Source: Ignavibacteriota bacterium (GTDB lineage Bacteria > Bacteroidota > Ignavibacteria > SZUA-365). Taken from it: a stretch of DNA of 64,000 nt. The notes beneath the pieces were generated by a model. That model saw nothing but the letters and a program-made list of their open reading frames with translations. It had not been told where the DNA came from and ran no database searches. The number at the start of each line of letters is the position of its first letter. Position 1 is the stretch's first letter. The stretch lies in assembly GCA_016218045.1 (NCBI GenBank), contig JACRFB010000060.1, forward strand, positions 1 through 64,000. Direction: 5' to 3'. Positions 35,786-43,951 of the stretch are shown piece by piece. The translations under genes were made by a program, and so were the position numbers.

Positions 35786-37156
35786 ATGAACAGCGAAAAA
35801 CACACCATCCTGATCGTCGACGACGAAGAGGCCTTCTGCCAGACCGTCGCCGAGATCCTCCAGCACATGGGGCACAAGACCATCATCCGCACCAATCCGG
35901 TCGAAGCCCTGCAACTCCTGCATGTGCAGAGCGTGGACCTCATCCTGCTCGACATCATCATGGACGAGATGAACGGGCTCGAGGTGCTGACGCAGATCGT
36001 GCAGAACTGGCCCGAGATTCCCGTGATCATGATCACCGGCCAATCCTACTCCGTACCTGTGGCCCTCGAAGCCGCAAAGAAGGGGTCGTACAATTTCCTG
36101 CCCAAACCGATCGACCTCGCCATGCTGAAGGAAAGCGTGCGCCAGGTGCTCGAATCGCGCGAACCCGCCGTGAGCGCCGATCTGGTGGACAGAATCCGCA
36201 CGCTCGGATTTGTGTCGCAGAGTCCCGTCATTCACAAACTCTTCGCCATGGCCGAGAAGGTGGCCGCTACCAACGTGCCCGTGCTGATAACGGGCGAGAG
36301 CGGCGTGGGCAAGGAATTGCTCGCGCGGGCGATTCATCTCATGAGTCCGCGGCGCGACAAGGAATTTGTGAAAGTGGACTGCGGCACGCTCACCGAGACC
36401 CTGCTCGAATCCGAACTTTTCGGATACGTAAAGGGGGCCTTCACCGGCGCCTCGGGCGACAAGAAGGGATTGTTCGAAGTGGCCGACGGCAGCACCATCT
36501 TTCTCGACGAAATCACGAACACGACCGTCACGTTTCAGCAGAAACTTCTCTCGGTGTTGAACAGCGGCCGCGTGCGGCGCGTCGGCGATACGCGCGAGCG
36601 CGATGTAGACGTGCGTGTGATCAGTGCGACGAACCGGAGTCTGCCCTCCCTTATCGCGTCGAACGAATTCCGCGACGACCTCTACTACCGGCTCAACAAG
36701 TACGACATCCACGTGCCTCCTCTGCGCGAGCGTCGCGAGGACATTCCCGTCATCGCCCGGCACCTGCTCTCGAAGGCCTGTGCCGAGCATAAGCTCATGA
36801 AGCACTACTTCACGCCCGCCGCCCTGGAATTGTTGCAGAAGAACGAATGGCGCGGCAACGTGCGCGAGCTCGACAGCGTGGTCACAAAACTCGCCATCTT
36901 CGCCGAGGCCGAGGAGATCGACATCGCGACGGTGGGTCATGCCCTCAAGGCCGAAGGGCAGGGGAGCGCGACGTTCAAGGTGGATCTGCGTCCGCTCATG
37001 GACCAGGTAGAGGAGTTCGAAAAGCAACTCATCATGGAATCGCTGCGTGCCAACGGCGGCAATCAGACGCGCGCCGCGGAACAGCTCGGTGTCGAGCGCA
37101 CGAACTTCGTCAAAAAGATGCGGAAACACGGGCTGCAGAAGGATGACTTTGCGTAA
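35786..37156 (+). CDS. Sigma-54-dependent response regulator (NtrC family)
   Basis: 456 residues. Receiver domain with D56 (LILLDIIMDEMNG), an AAA+ domain with GESGVGKELLARAIH (about 170-184) and an intact GAFTGA sigma-54 contact loop (GYVKGAFTGA, about 213-222), TNRSLPSLI, the arginine-finger region, and a Fis-type helix-turn-helix (NQTRAAEQLGVERTNFVKKMRK) at the end. It should activate sigma-54 promoters when phosphorylated by the adjacent kinase. I found no convincing -24/-12 site in the window, so its targets probably lie elsewhere. Confidence 0.96.
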   Translation: MNSEKHTILIVDDEEAFCQTVAEILQHMGHKTIIRTNPVEALQLLHVQSVDLILLDIIMDEMNGLEVLTQIVQNWPEIPVIMITGQSYSVPVALEAAKKGSYNFLPKPIDLAMLKESVRQVLESREPAVSADLVDRIRTLGFVSQSPVIHKLFAMAEKVAATNVPVLITGESGVGKELLARAIHLMSPRRDKEFVKVDCGTLTETLLESELFGYVKGAFTGASGDKKGLFEVADGSTIFLDEITNTTVTFQQKLLSVLNSGRVRRVGDTRERDVDVRVISATNRSLPSLIASNEFRDDLYYRLNKYDIHVPPLRERREDIPVIARHLLSKACAEHKLMKHYFTPAALELLQKNEWRGNVRELDSVVTKLAIFAEAEEIDIATVGHALKAEGQGSATFKVDLRPLMDQVEEFEKQLIMESLRANGGNQTRAAEQLGVERTNFVKKMRKHGLQKDDFA

Positions 37157-37215
37157 TCAAACACATGGGAACCAGGAACTGGGTGGATGCGATGTTTCCG
37201 CAACAGGCTGATGGC

Positions 37216-37456
37216 TTGAATTTCAGAATCCAGAATCCAGAATTCAGAATCCAGAACATTTCCTAGTTCCTAGTTCCCAGTTCCTAGTTCCCAGTTCCTA
37301 GTTCCCAGTTCCTAGTTCCTAGTTCCTAGTTCCTAGTTCCCAGTTCCCAGTTCCCAGTTCCTAGTTCCTAGTTCCTAGTTCCCAGTTCCCAGTTCCCAGT
37401 TCCCAGTTCCCAGTTCCCAGTTCCCAGTTCCCAGTTCCCAGTTCCCAGTTCCCAGT
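37216..37456. repeat. CAGAATC and CCTAGTT/CCCAGTT heptamer arrays
   Basis: 37221-37258 holds CAGAATC/CAGAATT heptamers. 37262-37380 holds CTAGTTC/CCAGTTC heptamers, and 37381-37450 holds ten perfect CCCAGTT copies. The minus strand of the last block is GGGAACT tandem, a G3-N4 telomere-like pattern that could form a G-quadruplex. The block ends about 10 bp before the -35 box of the tRNA gene. The 60 bp after the regulator stop at 37156 show no clear terminator. Confidence 0.95.
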
Positions 37457-37465
37457 CCAGATCAC

Positions 37466-37494
37466 TTGCATTCGTCCAACGAGGATTTTATATT
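37466..37494 (+). promoter_or_regulatory. Bacteroidota-type promoter of tRNA-Gly
   Basis: -35 TTGCAT (37466-37471), 17 bp, -10 TATATT (37489-37494), read as TATATTTG, an exact TAnnTTTG element. The start should fall near 37501, about 6 nt before the mature tRNA. Confidence 0.75.
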
Positions 37495-37506
37495 TGTAAA
37501 CCCTCT

Positions 37507-37582
<76 letters not shown>

Positions 37583-37586
37583 CAGA

Positions 37587-37610
37587 CCCTCCAAACCGGA
37601 GGGTTTTTCT
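37587..37610 (+). terminator. Intrinsic terminator of tRNA-Gly
   Basis: Stem CCCTCC (37587-37592) with GGAGGG (37598-37603), 5-nt loop AAACC, then TTTTTCTTTTTT. It begins 4 nt after the CCA end. Confidence 0.9.
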
Positions 37611-37650
37611 TTTTTATTGCCAATTCGTTGCAGCACAGCCTGGTTCCTGT

Positions 37651-37805
37651 AGCAAGGTAGCAAGGTAGCAAGGTAGCAATGTGGCAACTCCCAACTCCCC
37701 CGTCCCTCGTCCCCTCTCCTAGATCCAAGTTCCTAGATCCAAGTTCCTAGTTCCAAGTTCCTAGTTCCTAGTTCCTAGTTCCTAGTTCCTTGATCCTAGA
37801 TCCTA
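37651..37805. repeat. AGCAAGGT octamers and CTAGTTC/CTAGATC heptamers
   Basis: Three perfect AGCAAGGT octamers plus a partial one (37651-37680) repeat, on the opposite strand, the ACCTTGCT octamers at 1527. After a short unique part, 37717-37805 is CTAGATCCAAGTTC-like heptamer pairs and CTAGTTC copies. The last unit contains the CTA that forms the TAG stop (37803-37805) of the minus-strand PAP2 gene. Together with the previous entries this explains the 646-bp gap apart from the tRNA. Confidence 0.9.
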
Positions 37806-38750
37806 GAAGCTCCTTCCTTCTCGAAGTCGCGCCAGCCACGCGCCCAGCCAGAGAGTGAGAAAGACAAACACCGCGCCGGCCAGCAGATCCACAACATAGT
37901 GGTAGCGCAGATACACCGTGGCGAAGATCAGGAGCGATCCTGTCACTGCGAGCGGCCAGCGCGATCGCGCGCGCGTGCGGAAGGCGAGGATGATGACGAG
38001 CAGTGTCATCTGCGTATGCCCGCTCGGGAAACAGTCGCGTTGCACCACCTTTTCGGGATCAGGTGTGCCGGGTGGAATCGATTCGCCTGTGTTCGTCATC
38101 TCGCGTAGATACGAAGTGACAAACAGGCCGGGCAGTTCTGCCTCCGTTCTTTCAAAATCGTGCAGGGTGAAACGCGGGCCTATGGCAGGCAGGCCCACGT
38201 ATCCAAAATAGGAGAGGAAAAATCCAAGAATGGTGATGAAGATCACGTTGCGCGAAGCGTCGAAGCGTCCCGAGCGGTGCAGGTCTGCCGCAAGCACGAC
38301 GGGCAGGAAGTAGAAAGTGCCGTAGGCGATCTGCAGGATTTCCGTCAGCAGTGGATGTGCAAGTGCGGCGAGCACGTGTGTCGGATCAGTGCCAAAAAGC
38401 CAGCGGTCGGCGGCGATGAGCAGGTAATCGTAGTCGTGCGGATGCAGGGCGGGGCCGATGAAATACACTTCCTTGAACGCCAGAGGTATCAGCAGCATAC
38501 GCGCGTACCCGTGCGCGAGCTTCCAGCCCGCGTGGCGTTTTTCCACGAGGCGTGCTGCGGCGAAAACGGCGATGATCACGGCAATGTTGACGGCCGTGTA
38601 CAGGCCCCACAGCGGGATCGATGCCGCGCCTGCAATCAGACCCGCGGTGAGGATCAGGAAAAAGACAACGATGACGGAGTCGAGTATGTCGAGACGGGCG
38701 AGATGGGCTTTCATGGGGAGGACGGGAAGGATGCGGACTCCGCCGTTCAC
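37803..38750 (-). CDS. PAP2-superfamily membrane phosphatase/transferase
   Basis: 315 residues with about seven hydrophobic helices. The PAP2 motifs are seen as RDCFPSGHT (about 236-244, the PSGH core) and YLRYHYVVDLLAG (about 279-291, with the catalytic His and Asp). The first motif of the classical lipid phosphatase is weak, so it may be of the inositol-phosphorylceramide-synthase-like branch. Likely substrates are lipid phosphates such as undecaprenyl pyrophosphate or phosphatidylglycerophosphate; not decidable. The GTG at 38750 gives a 4-bp overlap with rsmA; an ATG at 38714 is an alternative start. The TAG stop lies inside a heptamer array. Confidence 0.82.
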   Translation of the reverse strand: MNGGVRILPVLPMKAHLARLDILDSVIVVFFLILTAGLIAGAASIPLWGLYTAVNIAVIIAVFAAARLVEKRHAGWKLAHGYARMLLIPLAFKEVYFIGPALHPHDYDYLLIAADRWLFGTDPTHVLAALAHPLLTEILQIAYGTFYFLPVVLAADLHRSGRFDASRNVIFITILGFFLSYFGYVGLPAIGPRFTLHDFERTEAELPGLFVTSYLREMTNTGESIPPGTPDPEKVVQRDCFPSGHTQMTLLVIILAFRTRARSRWPLAVTGSLLIFATVYLRYHYVVDLLAGAVFVFLTLWLGAWLARLREGRSF

Positions 38751-39550
38751 AGGCGCAGTCCCGCGTCGTGAAGCGCGTTTGTCACTATGATGAAGTCGTC
38801 AAGGGCGAGCTGTTCGGCGCGCGCCTGCAGATACGGGATGACGGCCTTAGGCGCGGTGGCCGCCTCGAGACCGATATCCTTCAATGCGTTCGACAGGATT
38901 TTCCGGCGCTTCCCGAAGGCGGCCCGCACGACGCGACGCAGCAGCTCGGGATCGTGCACACGCGCGAGCTGTGTTTCGTGAAAGGTGAAATGCATCACGG
39001 CCGACCAGACCGCGGGCCGCGGTCGGAAAACATTGGGCGAGACGGGCATGGCGATGCGCGCGTCGGCGTGCAGCCGCGTCATGACGCTGAGTATCCCGTA
39101 TTCCTTGCTGTTCGGATTTGCCGCGATGCGCTGCGCCACCTCGCGCTGCATCATGAAGACGCAGTCGCGCACCGACGCGTGCGAGGCGAACATGTGAAAC
39201 AGGATCTGGCTCGTGATGTTGTAGGGCAGATTGCCGAGTACGCGCAAGGGCGCGCCGGCGGATGCCGCCAGCGGCGCAATATCGGTCTCGAGCACGTCGG
39301 CATGTATCACCTCGATGCGCGGCTCGCCCGCGTATCGTGCTCGCAGTTCCTCGACCGCGCGCCCGTCAATTTCGAGCGCAAGAATGCGGTGCGCAGGTGT
39401 GGCGAGCAGCAGATCCGTCAGTGCGCCCGGACCGGGCCCGATCTCGAGCACCGTGTCGGACTCACACACGTCGAGCAGCGCGACAATGTTGCGCGCGATG
39501 TTGGCATCGCGCAGGAAATGCTGTCCCAGCGACTTTTTCGGCGTGAACAT
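38747..39550 (-). CDS. rsmA: 16S rRNA (adenine1518/1519-N6)-dimethyltransferase
   Basis: 267 residues. RsmA/KsgA dimethylates two adenines in the 3' hairpin of 16S rRNA late in small-subunit assembly. MFTPKKSLGQHFLRD opens the protein; the SAM motif is VLEIGPGPGALTDLL (about 36-50), the catalytic NLPYNITSQILF (about 101-112), and RPAVWSAVMHF follows. The ATG at 39550 matches the family start; the longer frame lacks support. Divergent from era. Confidence 0.96.
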   Translation of the reverse strand: MFTPKKSLGQHFLRDANIARNIVALLDVCESDTVLEIGPGPGALTDLLLATPAHRILALEIDGRAVEELRARYAGEPRIEVIHADVLETDIAPLAASAGAPLRVLGNLPYNITSQILFHMFASHASVRDCVFMMQREVAQRIAANPNSKEYGILSVMTRLHADARIAMPVSPNVFRPRPAVWSAVMHFTFHETQLARVHDPELLRRVVRAAFGKRRKILSNALKDIGLEAATAPKAVIPYLQARAEQLALDDFIIVTNALHDAGLRL

Positions 39551-39588
39551 GGGGCAAGATACGCAAGTGCGCCGAATTGCCCGCGCCT

Positions 39589-39616
39589 TTGCTCGTCGCC
39601 CGATTCCGCGTAACTT
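39589..39616 (+). promoter_or_regulatory. Promoter of era
   Basis: -35 TTGCTC (39589-39594), 16 bp, -10 TAACTT (39611-39616) read as TAACTTGC, the same word as the pyrF promoter. Expected start about 40 nt before the era ATG. Confidence 0.45.
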
Positions 39617-39660
39617 GCGGAGACTGTACACTTCTCCATAATCCCGGACCCGGCGCGATA

Positions 39661-40575
39661 ATGACTGAGCTGAACGACACCCCCTTCCGCTGCGGCTATG
39701 CGGCCATCATCGGCGAACCGAACGCGGGCAAGTCCACGTTCATCAACGCCGTGCTCGGCACGCGCCTCTCGATCGTGACGTCGAAGCCGCAGACGACGCG
39801 CCGCCGCATCCTCGGTTTTCACAACGGCGACAATCATCAGGTGCTGTTTGTGGATACACCAGGCCTGGTGAATCCCGCGTACGCGCTGCAGCGTTCGATG
39901 CTCGAATCGGCCAAACGCGCGATGGAGGAGGCCGACGTGCTTCTCGTCATCATCGACGCGCCGCGCGCGATAGAACGCAACGAGGTTCTGCCCGAAATGC
40001 TGGCGCCACTGCTCGCCGCTTCGACTCTCCCCGCGGTGGCGGCCATCAACAAAGTGGACCGCATCACCGACAAGATGGAACTGCTCCCCCTGATGGAGAA
40101 ACTGCTCGCGGCGCATCCCTTCAAGGCGGTCGTGCCCATATCCGCGCTCGAGAACGACGGCGTCGACGCAGTGATCGCCGAACTGGTGCCGCTGCTGCCC
40201 GCGCATCCGGCCCTGTATCCCGACGATGTGCTCAGCGACCAGCCCGAACGCTTTTTTGTCAGCGAAATAATCCGCGAAAAAATCTTCGAGACCTTCCGTC
40301 AGGAGGTGCCGTACGCAACCGAGGTCTTCATCGCGGAATACACGGAAAAGAACGGCGTGGACGTGATCGCCGCCGACATACTTGTCGAGCGTGAGAGCCA
40401 GAAACGCATACTCATCGGCAAGGGCGGATCGGCGATCAAGGACATCGGCACGCGCGCGCGCGTCGACATCGAACAGTTTCTCGACCGCAAGGTGTACCTC
40501 GAACTGCACGTGAAGGTGCGCGAGGGCTGGCGCAACAACAGCGAGTGGGTGCGGCGTCTGGGCTACGACCTATAA
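39661..40575 (+). CDS. era: GTPase Era
   Basis: 304 residues. Era checks 16S rRNA 3'-end maturation, which fits its divergent neighbour rsmA. G1 GEPNAGKSTFINAV (16-29), switch SKPQTTRRRILG, G3 FVDTPGLV, G4 INKVDRI, then SALENDGVDAV. The C-terminal KH domain includes ILIGKGGSAIKDIGTRAR (about 258-275) and ends VRRLGYDL. Start ATG at 39661. Confidence 0.97.
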   Translation: MTELNDTPFRCGYAAIIGEPNAGKSTFINAVLGTRLSIVTSKPQTTRRRILGFHNGDNHQVLFVDTPGLVNPAYALQRSMLESAKRAMEEADVLLVIIDAPRAIERNEVLPEMLAPLLAASTLPAVAAINKVDRITDKMELLPLMEKLLAAHPFKAVVPISALENDGVDAVIAELVPLLPAHPALYPDDVLSDQPERFFVSEIIREKIFETFRQEVPYATEVFIAEYTEKNGVDVIAADILVERESQKRILIGKGGSAIKDIGTRARVDIEQFLDRKVYLELHVKVREGWRNNSEWVRRLGYDL

Positions 40576-40614
40576 ACGGATACACGGATCCGAAATTACG
40601 TACTGGAGGAAGTC

Positions 40615-41685
40615 ATGAAGGGGTCGGATCGGCGTCACTTTCTTGTTTCACTCGCCGCACTCGGCGCGGGTGCGGCACTGCGGCCGCGCGATGCAGCCGC
40701 GGCGTTGAATCGCGCGGCAGGTGGCGCGTCGATGATCGCGGTGGCGAGCGGCAACGGCCTTGGCGCCACGGCGAAAGCGATGGAACTGCTGCGCGGAGGA
40801 GCCGACGCTCTCGACGCCGTCATCGCGGGAGTGAATCTTGTGGAGGACGATCCCAAGGACGAGACGGTCGGACTCGGCGGTCTGCCGAACGAGGATGGCA
40901 TTGTGGAACTCGATGCCTGCGTCATGCACGGTCCGACGGGCCGCGGTGCGGGTGTGGCCGCACTCCGCAACATCCGCAATCCCTCCAAGGTCGCGCGCCT
41001 TGTCATGGAGCGCACCGACCACGTCCTGATCGTCGGAGAGGGCGCGCTGCGATTTGCCCGTGCGCACGGCTTCGCCGAGGAGAATCTGCTCACCGACTCC
41101 TCCCGCCGCAAGTGGCTCGCATGGAAGGAGCAGCTCAATCGCGAGGACGACTGGCTGCCTCCGCACGACGTCGATACGCAGGACATCGGCGGCGTGATGA
41201 AACGCATCGACCGACCGACCGGAACCATCAACTGCCTCGCGCTCGACGCGAAGGGGAACATCTCCGGGTGTACCACGACGAGCGGCCTGGCATTCAAGAT
41301 CCCGGGACGTGTGGGCGACAGTCCCATACTCGGCGCGGGCCTCTATGTCGACAATCAGGTGGGGGCCGCGGGATCAACGGGCCGCGGCGAGGCGAATCTG
41401 CTTGCCTGCTCGAGTGTGATCATCGTGGAGCACATGCGGCTCGGTGCCACGCCCGAGGAGGCCTGCCTGCGCGCATGCACACGTATTGCCGATATGACAC
41501 GTATGCGGCGGCTCAAGGATGCGTCGGGACGGCCGTCATTTAACGTGCGTTTCTACGCGATTGACATTCGCGGCCGCAGCGGCTCGGCCAGCATCTGGGG
41601 TCCGGGCCAATACGCCGTCAACACGGGCGAGGCGGTGTCGCGCCACGCCGAGTCGGCCTACCTCTACAAACGACCCGCGAAATAA
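40615..41685 (+). CDS. Tat-exported N4-(beta-N-acetylglucosaminyl)-L-asparaginase family Ntn hydrolase
   Basis: 356 residues. The N-terminus has a twin-arginine signal ([19 protein letters not shown]), so export folded through Tat is expected. The precursor should cleave itself before Thr204 in [10 protein letters not shown], making an alpha and a beta chain. Downstream features are [19 protein letters not shown] and [20 protein letters not shown], which shape the active site. The family cleaves glycosylated asparagine; relatives act on isoaspartyl peptides, and the two cannot be told apart here. Shine-Dalgarno GGAGG at 40604-40608. ruvB follows after 11 bp. Confidence 0.9.
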   Translation: MKGSDRRHFLVSLAALGAGAALRPRDAAAALNRAAGGASMIAVASGNGLGATAKAMELLRGGADALDAVIAGVNLVEDDPKDETVGLGGLPNEDGIVELDACVMHGPTGRGAGVAALRNIRNPSKVARLVMERTDHVLIVGEGALRFARAHGFAEENLLTDSSRRKWLAWKEQLNREDDWLPPHDVDTQDIGGVMKRIDRPTGTINCLALDAKGNISGCTTTSGLAFKIPGRVGDSPILGAGLYVDNQVGAAGSTGRGEANLLACSSVIIVEHMRLGATPEEACLRACTRIADMTRMRRLKDASGRPSFNVRFYAIDIRGRSGSASIWGPGQYAVNTGEAVSRHAESAYLYKRPAK

Positions 41686-41696
41686 ACGGATACTCA

Positions 41697-42746
41697 ATGC
41701 CGAAATCCAGACATACCGACCTCTCCGCACCGGATCCGAACATCGAAGATCGCGAACTCGACCGCGCGTTGCGGCCCGCGCGTTTCGGTGACTTCGAAGG
41801 CCAGCGCAAAATCGTCGACAACCTGCGCGTCTTTATTCAGGCGGCGCGACAGCGCGGTGAAGCCCTCGATCACGTGCTCCTGACAGGTCCGCCGGGACTC
41901 GGCAAAACAACACTCGCGCACATCATCGCGAATGAAATGGGATCAACGTTGAAAATGACATCCGGACCCGTCCTCGAAAAACCCGGCGATCTGGCAGGGT
42001 TGTTGACCGGACTCGAGGCGGGCGACGCGTTGTTCATCGACGAGATACACCGCCTTTCACCTGTTGTCGAGGAGTACCTGTACTCGGCGATGGAGGACTA
42101 CATGCTCGACATCATGATCGAGAGTGGTCCGAGTGCGCGCAGTGTGCGCCTCGAGCTCCGGCCTTTCACACTCATCGGCGCGACGACACGCGCTGGTCTG
42201 CTCACCTCGCCATTACGCGCGCGTTTCGGCATCACGAATCGTCTTGACTATTACAACGCCGACCAACTGCGGCACATCGTCGTGCGTTCGGCGCGCATCC
42301 TGGGCATCGGCATCGACGAGGCGGCGGGCGCGGGCGAGATTGCGCGGCGTTCACGCGGCACGCCGCGTATCGCGAACCGACTGCTCAAACGGGCGCGTGA
42401 TTTTGCGCAGGTACAAGGCGACGGCGTGATCACGCGCGAGATCGCCGACATCGCGTTGAACGCGCTCGAAGTGGATGAGAAAGGACTCGACGACATGGAC
42501 AAGCGCATCCTCGCCTGCATCCTTGAAAAGTATCATGGCGGACCCGTTGGCCTCAACACGCTCGCCATCGCGGTCGGCGAAGAACCCGGCACCATCGAGG
42601 AAGTCTACGAACCCTATCTCATTCAGGAAGGATATCTGCAGCGCACCCCACGCGGCCGCGAATTGACCGGCCTCGGGTATGCTCTCTTTGGCAAGAAGCG
42701 CCGCAGAACCGGGCAGGAGGAACTTCCGCTTGAGGAGACGGAGTGA
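41697..42746 (+). CDS. ruvB: Holliday junction branch migration helicase RuvB
   Basis: 349 residues. The AAA+ motor of branch migration. [18 protein letters not shown] (about 25-42), Walker [19 protein letters not shown] (about 63-80), Walker [18 protein letters not shown], sensor [19 protein letters not shown], arginine-finger region, and winged-helix C-terminus [13 protein letters not shown]. Normal length. ruvA and ruvC are not adjacent. Confidence 0.98.
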   Translation: MPKSRHTDLSAPDPNIEDRELDRALRPARFGDFEGQRKIVDNLRVFIQAARQRGEALDHVLLTGPPGLGKTTLAHIIANEMGSTLKMTSGPVLEKPGDLAGLLTGLEAGDALFIDEIHRLSPVVEEYLYSAMEDYMLDIMIESGPSARSVRLELRPFTLIGATTRAGLLTSPLRARFGITNRLDYYNADQLRHIVVRSARILGIGIDEAAGAGEIARRSRGTPRIANRLLKRARDFAQVQGDGVITREIADIALNALEVDEKGLDDMDKRILACILEKYHGGPVGLNTLAIAVGEEPGTIEEVYEPYLIQEGYLQRTPRGRELTGLGYALFGKKRRRTGQEELPLEETE

Positions 42747-42747
42747 C

Positions 42748-43296
42748 GTGAAACGAGAGACGAAAGTGCGCATCATCAGTTTCGTATTCATTGTATTGAC
42801 TCTGGCCGGCTGCGGCGAGAAGAACAAGCCGGCCGTCACGGCCATCCGGGAAGCAGGCGCAATACCGGATCAGGAGAGCTGGAAATCGCGTATCGTGTTT
42901 TCCGATTCCGGTATGACCCGCGCGATTGTCAACGCCGAACACATCCGCATGTTTGAAGCGCGACGTGAGACGCTGCTCGATTCCGGTCTCGTGGTACATT
43001 TCTATTCGATGAGCGGGGTGCATACATCGAAACTCACCGCCCTTCGCGGACGTGTCGACGATGCCACGAAGGACCTCGAGGCCTTCGGGAATGTCGTCTT
43101 CTCGTCCGACAGCGGCACCGTTGTGCGTACGGAATATCTGTTCTGGGATCACGACACGCGCCGTGTTCGCAGCGACCGCTTTGTCACGGTCACCTCACCG
43201 AAGGAACGCCTGCAGGGATACGGCTTCGAGGCGGATCAGGGACTCAAGAACTACGTGATCTATCGTGTCAGTCTCGAGGCGGAAGTGGACAAGTAG
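42748..43296 (+). CDS. lptC: LPS export periplasmic protein LptC
   Basis: 182 residues from a GTG 1 bp after the ruvB stop. The N-terminal hydrophobic segment ends in a lipobox-like LTLAGCG, so this LptC may be lipid-anchored rather than held by a transmembrane helix. The body is the LptC beta-jellyroll: TLLDSGLVVHFYSMSG, TALRGRVDDATKDLEAFGNVV and RTEYLFWDHDTRRVRSDRFVTV. It bridges LptBFG to LptA in LPS transport. No other lpt gene follows. The TAG stop touches the first unit of the next repeat array. Confidence 0.88.
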   Translation: MKRETKVRIISFVFIVLTLAGCGEKNKPAVTAIREAGAIPDQESWKSRIVFSDSGMTRAIVNAEHIRMFEARRETLLDSGLVVHFYSMSGVHTSKLTALRGRVDDATKDLEAFGNVVFSSDSGTVVRTEYLFWDHDTRRVRSDRFVTVTSPKERLQGYGFEADQGLKNYVIYRVSLEAEVDK

Positions 43297-43390
43297 ATCG
43301 GAGTAGGGAGTGGGGAGTGAGGAGTAGGGAGCTAGGAATAAGGAGTAGGGAGTAGGGAGTCGGGGCGGTGGAGTGGTGAGTCGGGGCACG
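43297..43390. repeat. GGAGTAG heptamer array after lptC
   Basis: GGAGTAG, GGAGTGG, GGAGTGA, GGAGCTA and related heptamers on the plus strand, decaying by about 43390. The array begins at the lptC TAG stop. The remaining bases to the next gene show no clear promoter. Confidence 0.85.
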
Positions 43391-43525
43391 TCTCTGACAG
43401 TTGTTTGGGAATAAGGCCGATTCCTTCTTGCGCAGTTGATAAATGGGGCTGCACGGTTATCGGGTGAACTGCGCAGTTACGCAATCGAGGGTGCGGCCGT
43501 GTCGATGACGGGATATGTTGTCGTC

Positions 43526-43951
43526 ATGGAGACTCGTGAGAAGGCAGACAGACCATTGGCAGCAGTGATAGTGGACGACGACATCCTCTCCTGCGCCGCG
43601 TTGGCGCGGCTGCTGACGGCGTATTGCAGCGATGTCCGGTATGTGGCGTCATTCACTGATGCAAGCCGTGCGGTGGATTTCGCCGCCTCGGGGGAGGCGG
43701 ATGTTTTTTTTGTGTCCTTGGAACTGCCGGATAACGGTGCCTTGTATTTGGCGGAGAGTTTGCGCGAATCCACAATGACGATGGTGTTCATATCGACATC
43801 AGGTGGAATGTCGCCGACGCTGCAACACATGGGACGTACACTGCATCTCTCAAAACCTGTCGATATTGAGCAACTGCGCAGTGCAATCGTCGATGTTGTC
43901 AAACTGCTGCGCAATCATGCTGAAGGGAACACACACTCGGAGGCACCATGA
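43526..43951 (+). CDS. Pseudo-receiver (response-regulator-like) protein lacking the phospho-acceptor Asp
   Basis: 141 residues from the ATG at 43526; the ATG at 43505 or TTG at 43436 in the same frame are alternatives, and none has a good ribosome site. It is a single CheY-like domain: acidic pocket VDDD (16-19), switch residue in FISTSGG, conserved Lys in HLSKPVD (about 114). At the phosphorylation site the expected Asp is Ser64 (DVFFVSLELPD), so it should not be phosphorylated normally. No output domain. Its TGA overlaps the next ATG by 4 bp, tying it to the surface-protein cluster. Confidence 0.72.
   Translation: METREKADRPLAAVIVDDDILSCAALARLLTAYCSDVRYVASFTDASRAVDFAASGEADVFFVSLELPDNGALYLAESLRESTMTMVFISTSGGMSPTLQHMGRTLHLSKPVDIEQLRSAIVDVVKLLRNHAEGNTHSEAP

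Noticed and set aside
37440-37500. Sigma-54 promoter before the tRNA, prompted by the NtrC-type regulator upstream
   Set aside because: A TTGCA occurs, but no GG lies at the required distance; the sigma-70/Bacteroidota boxes fit exactly.
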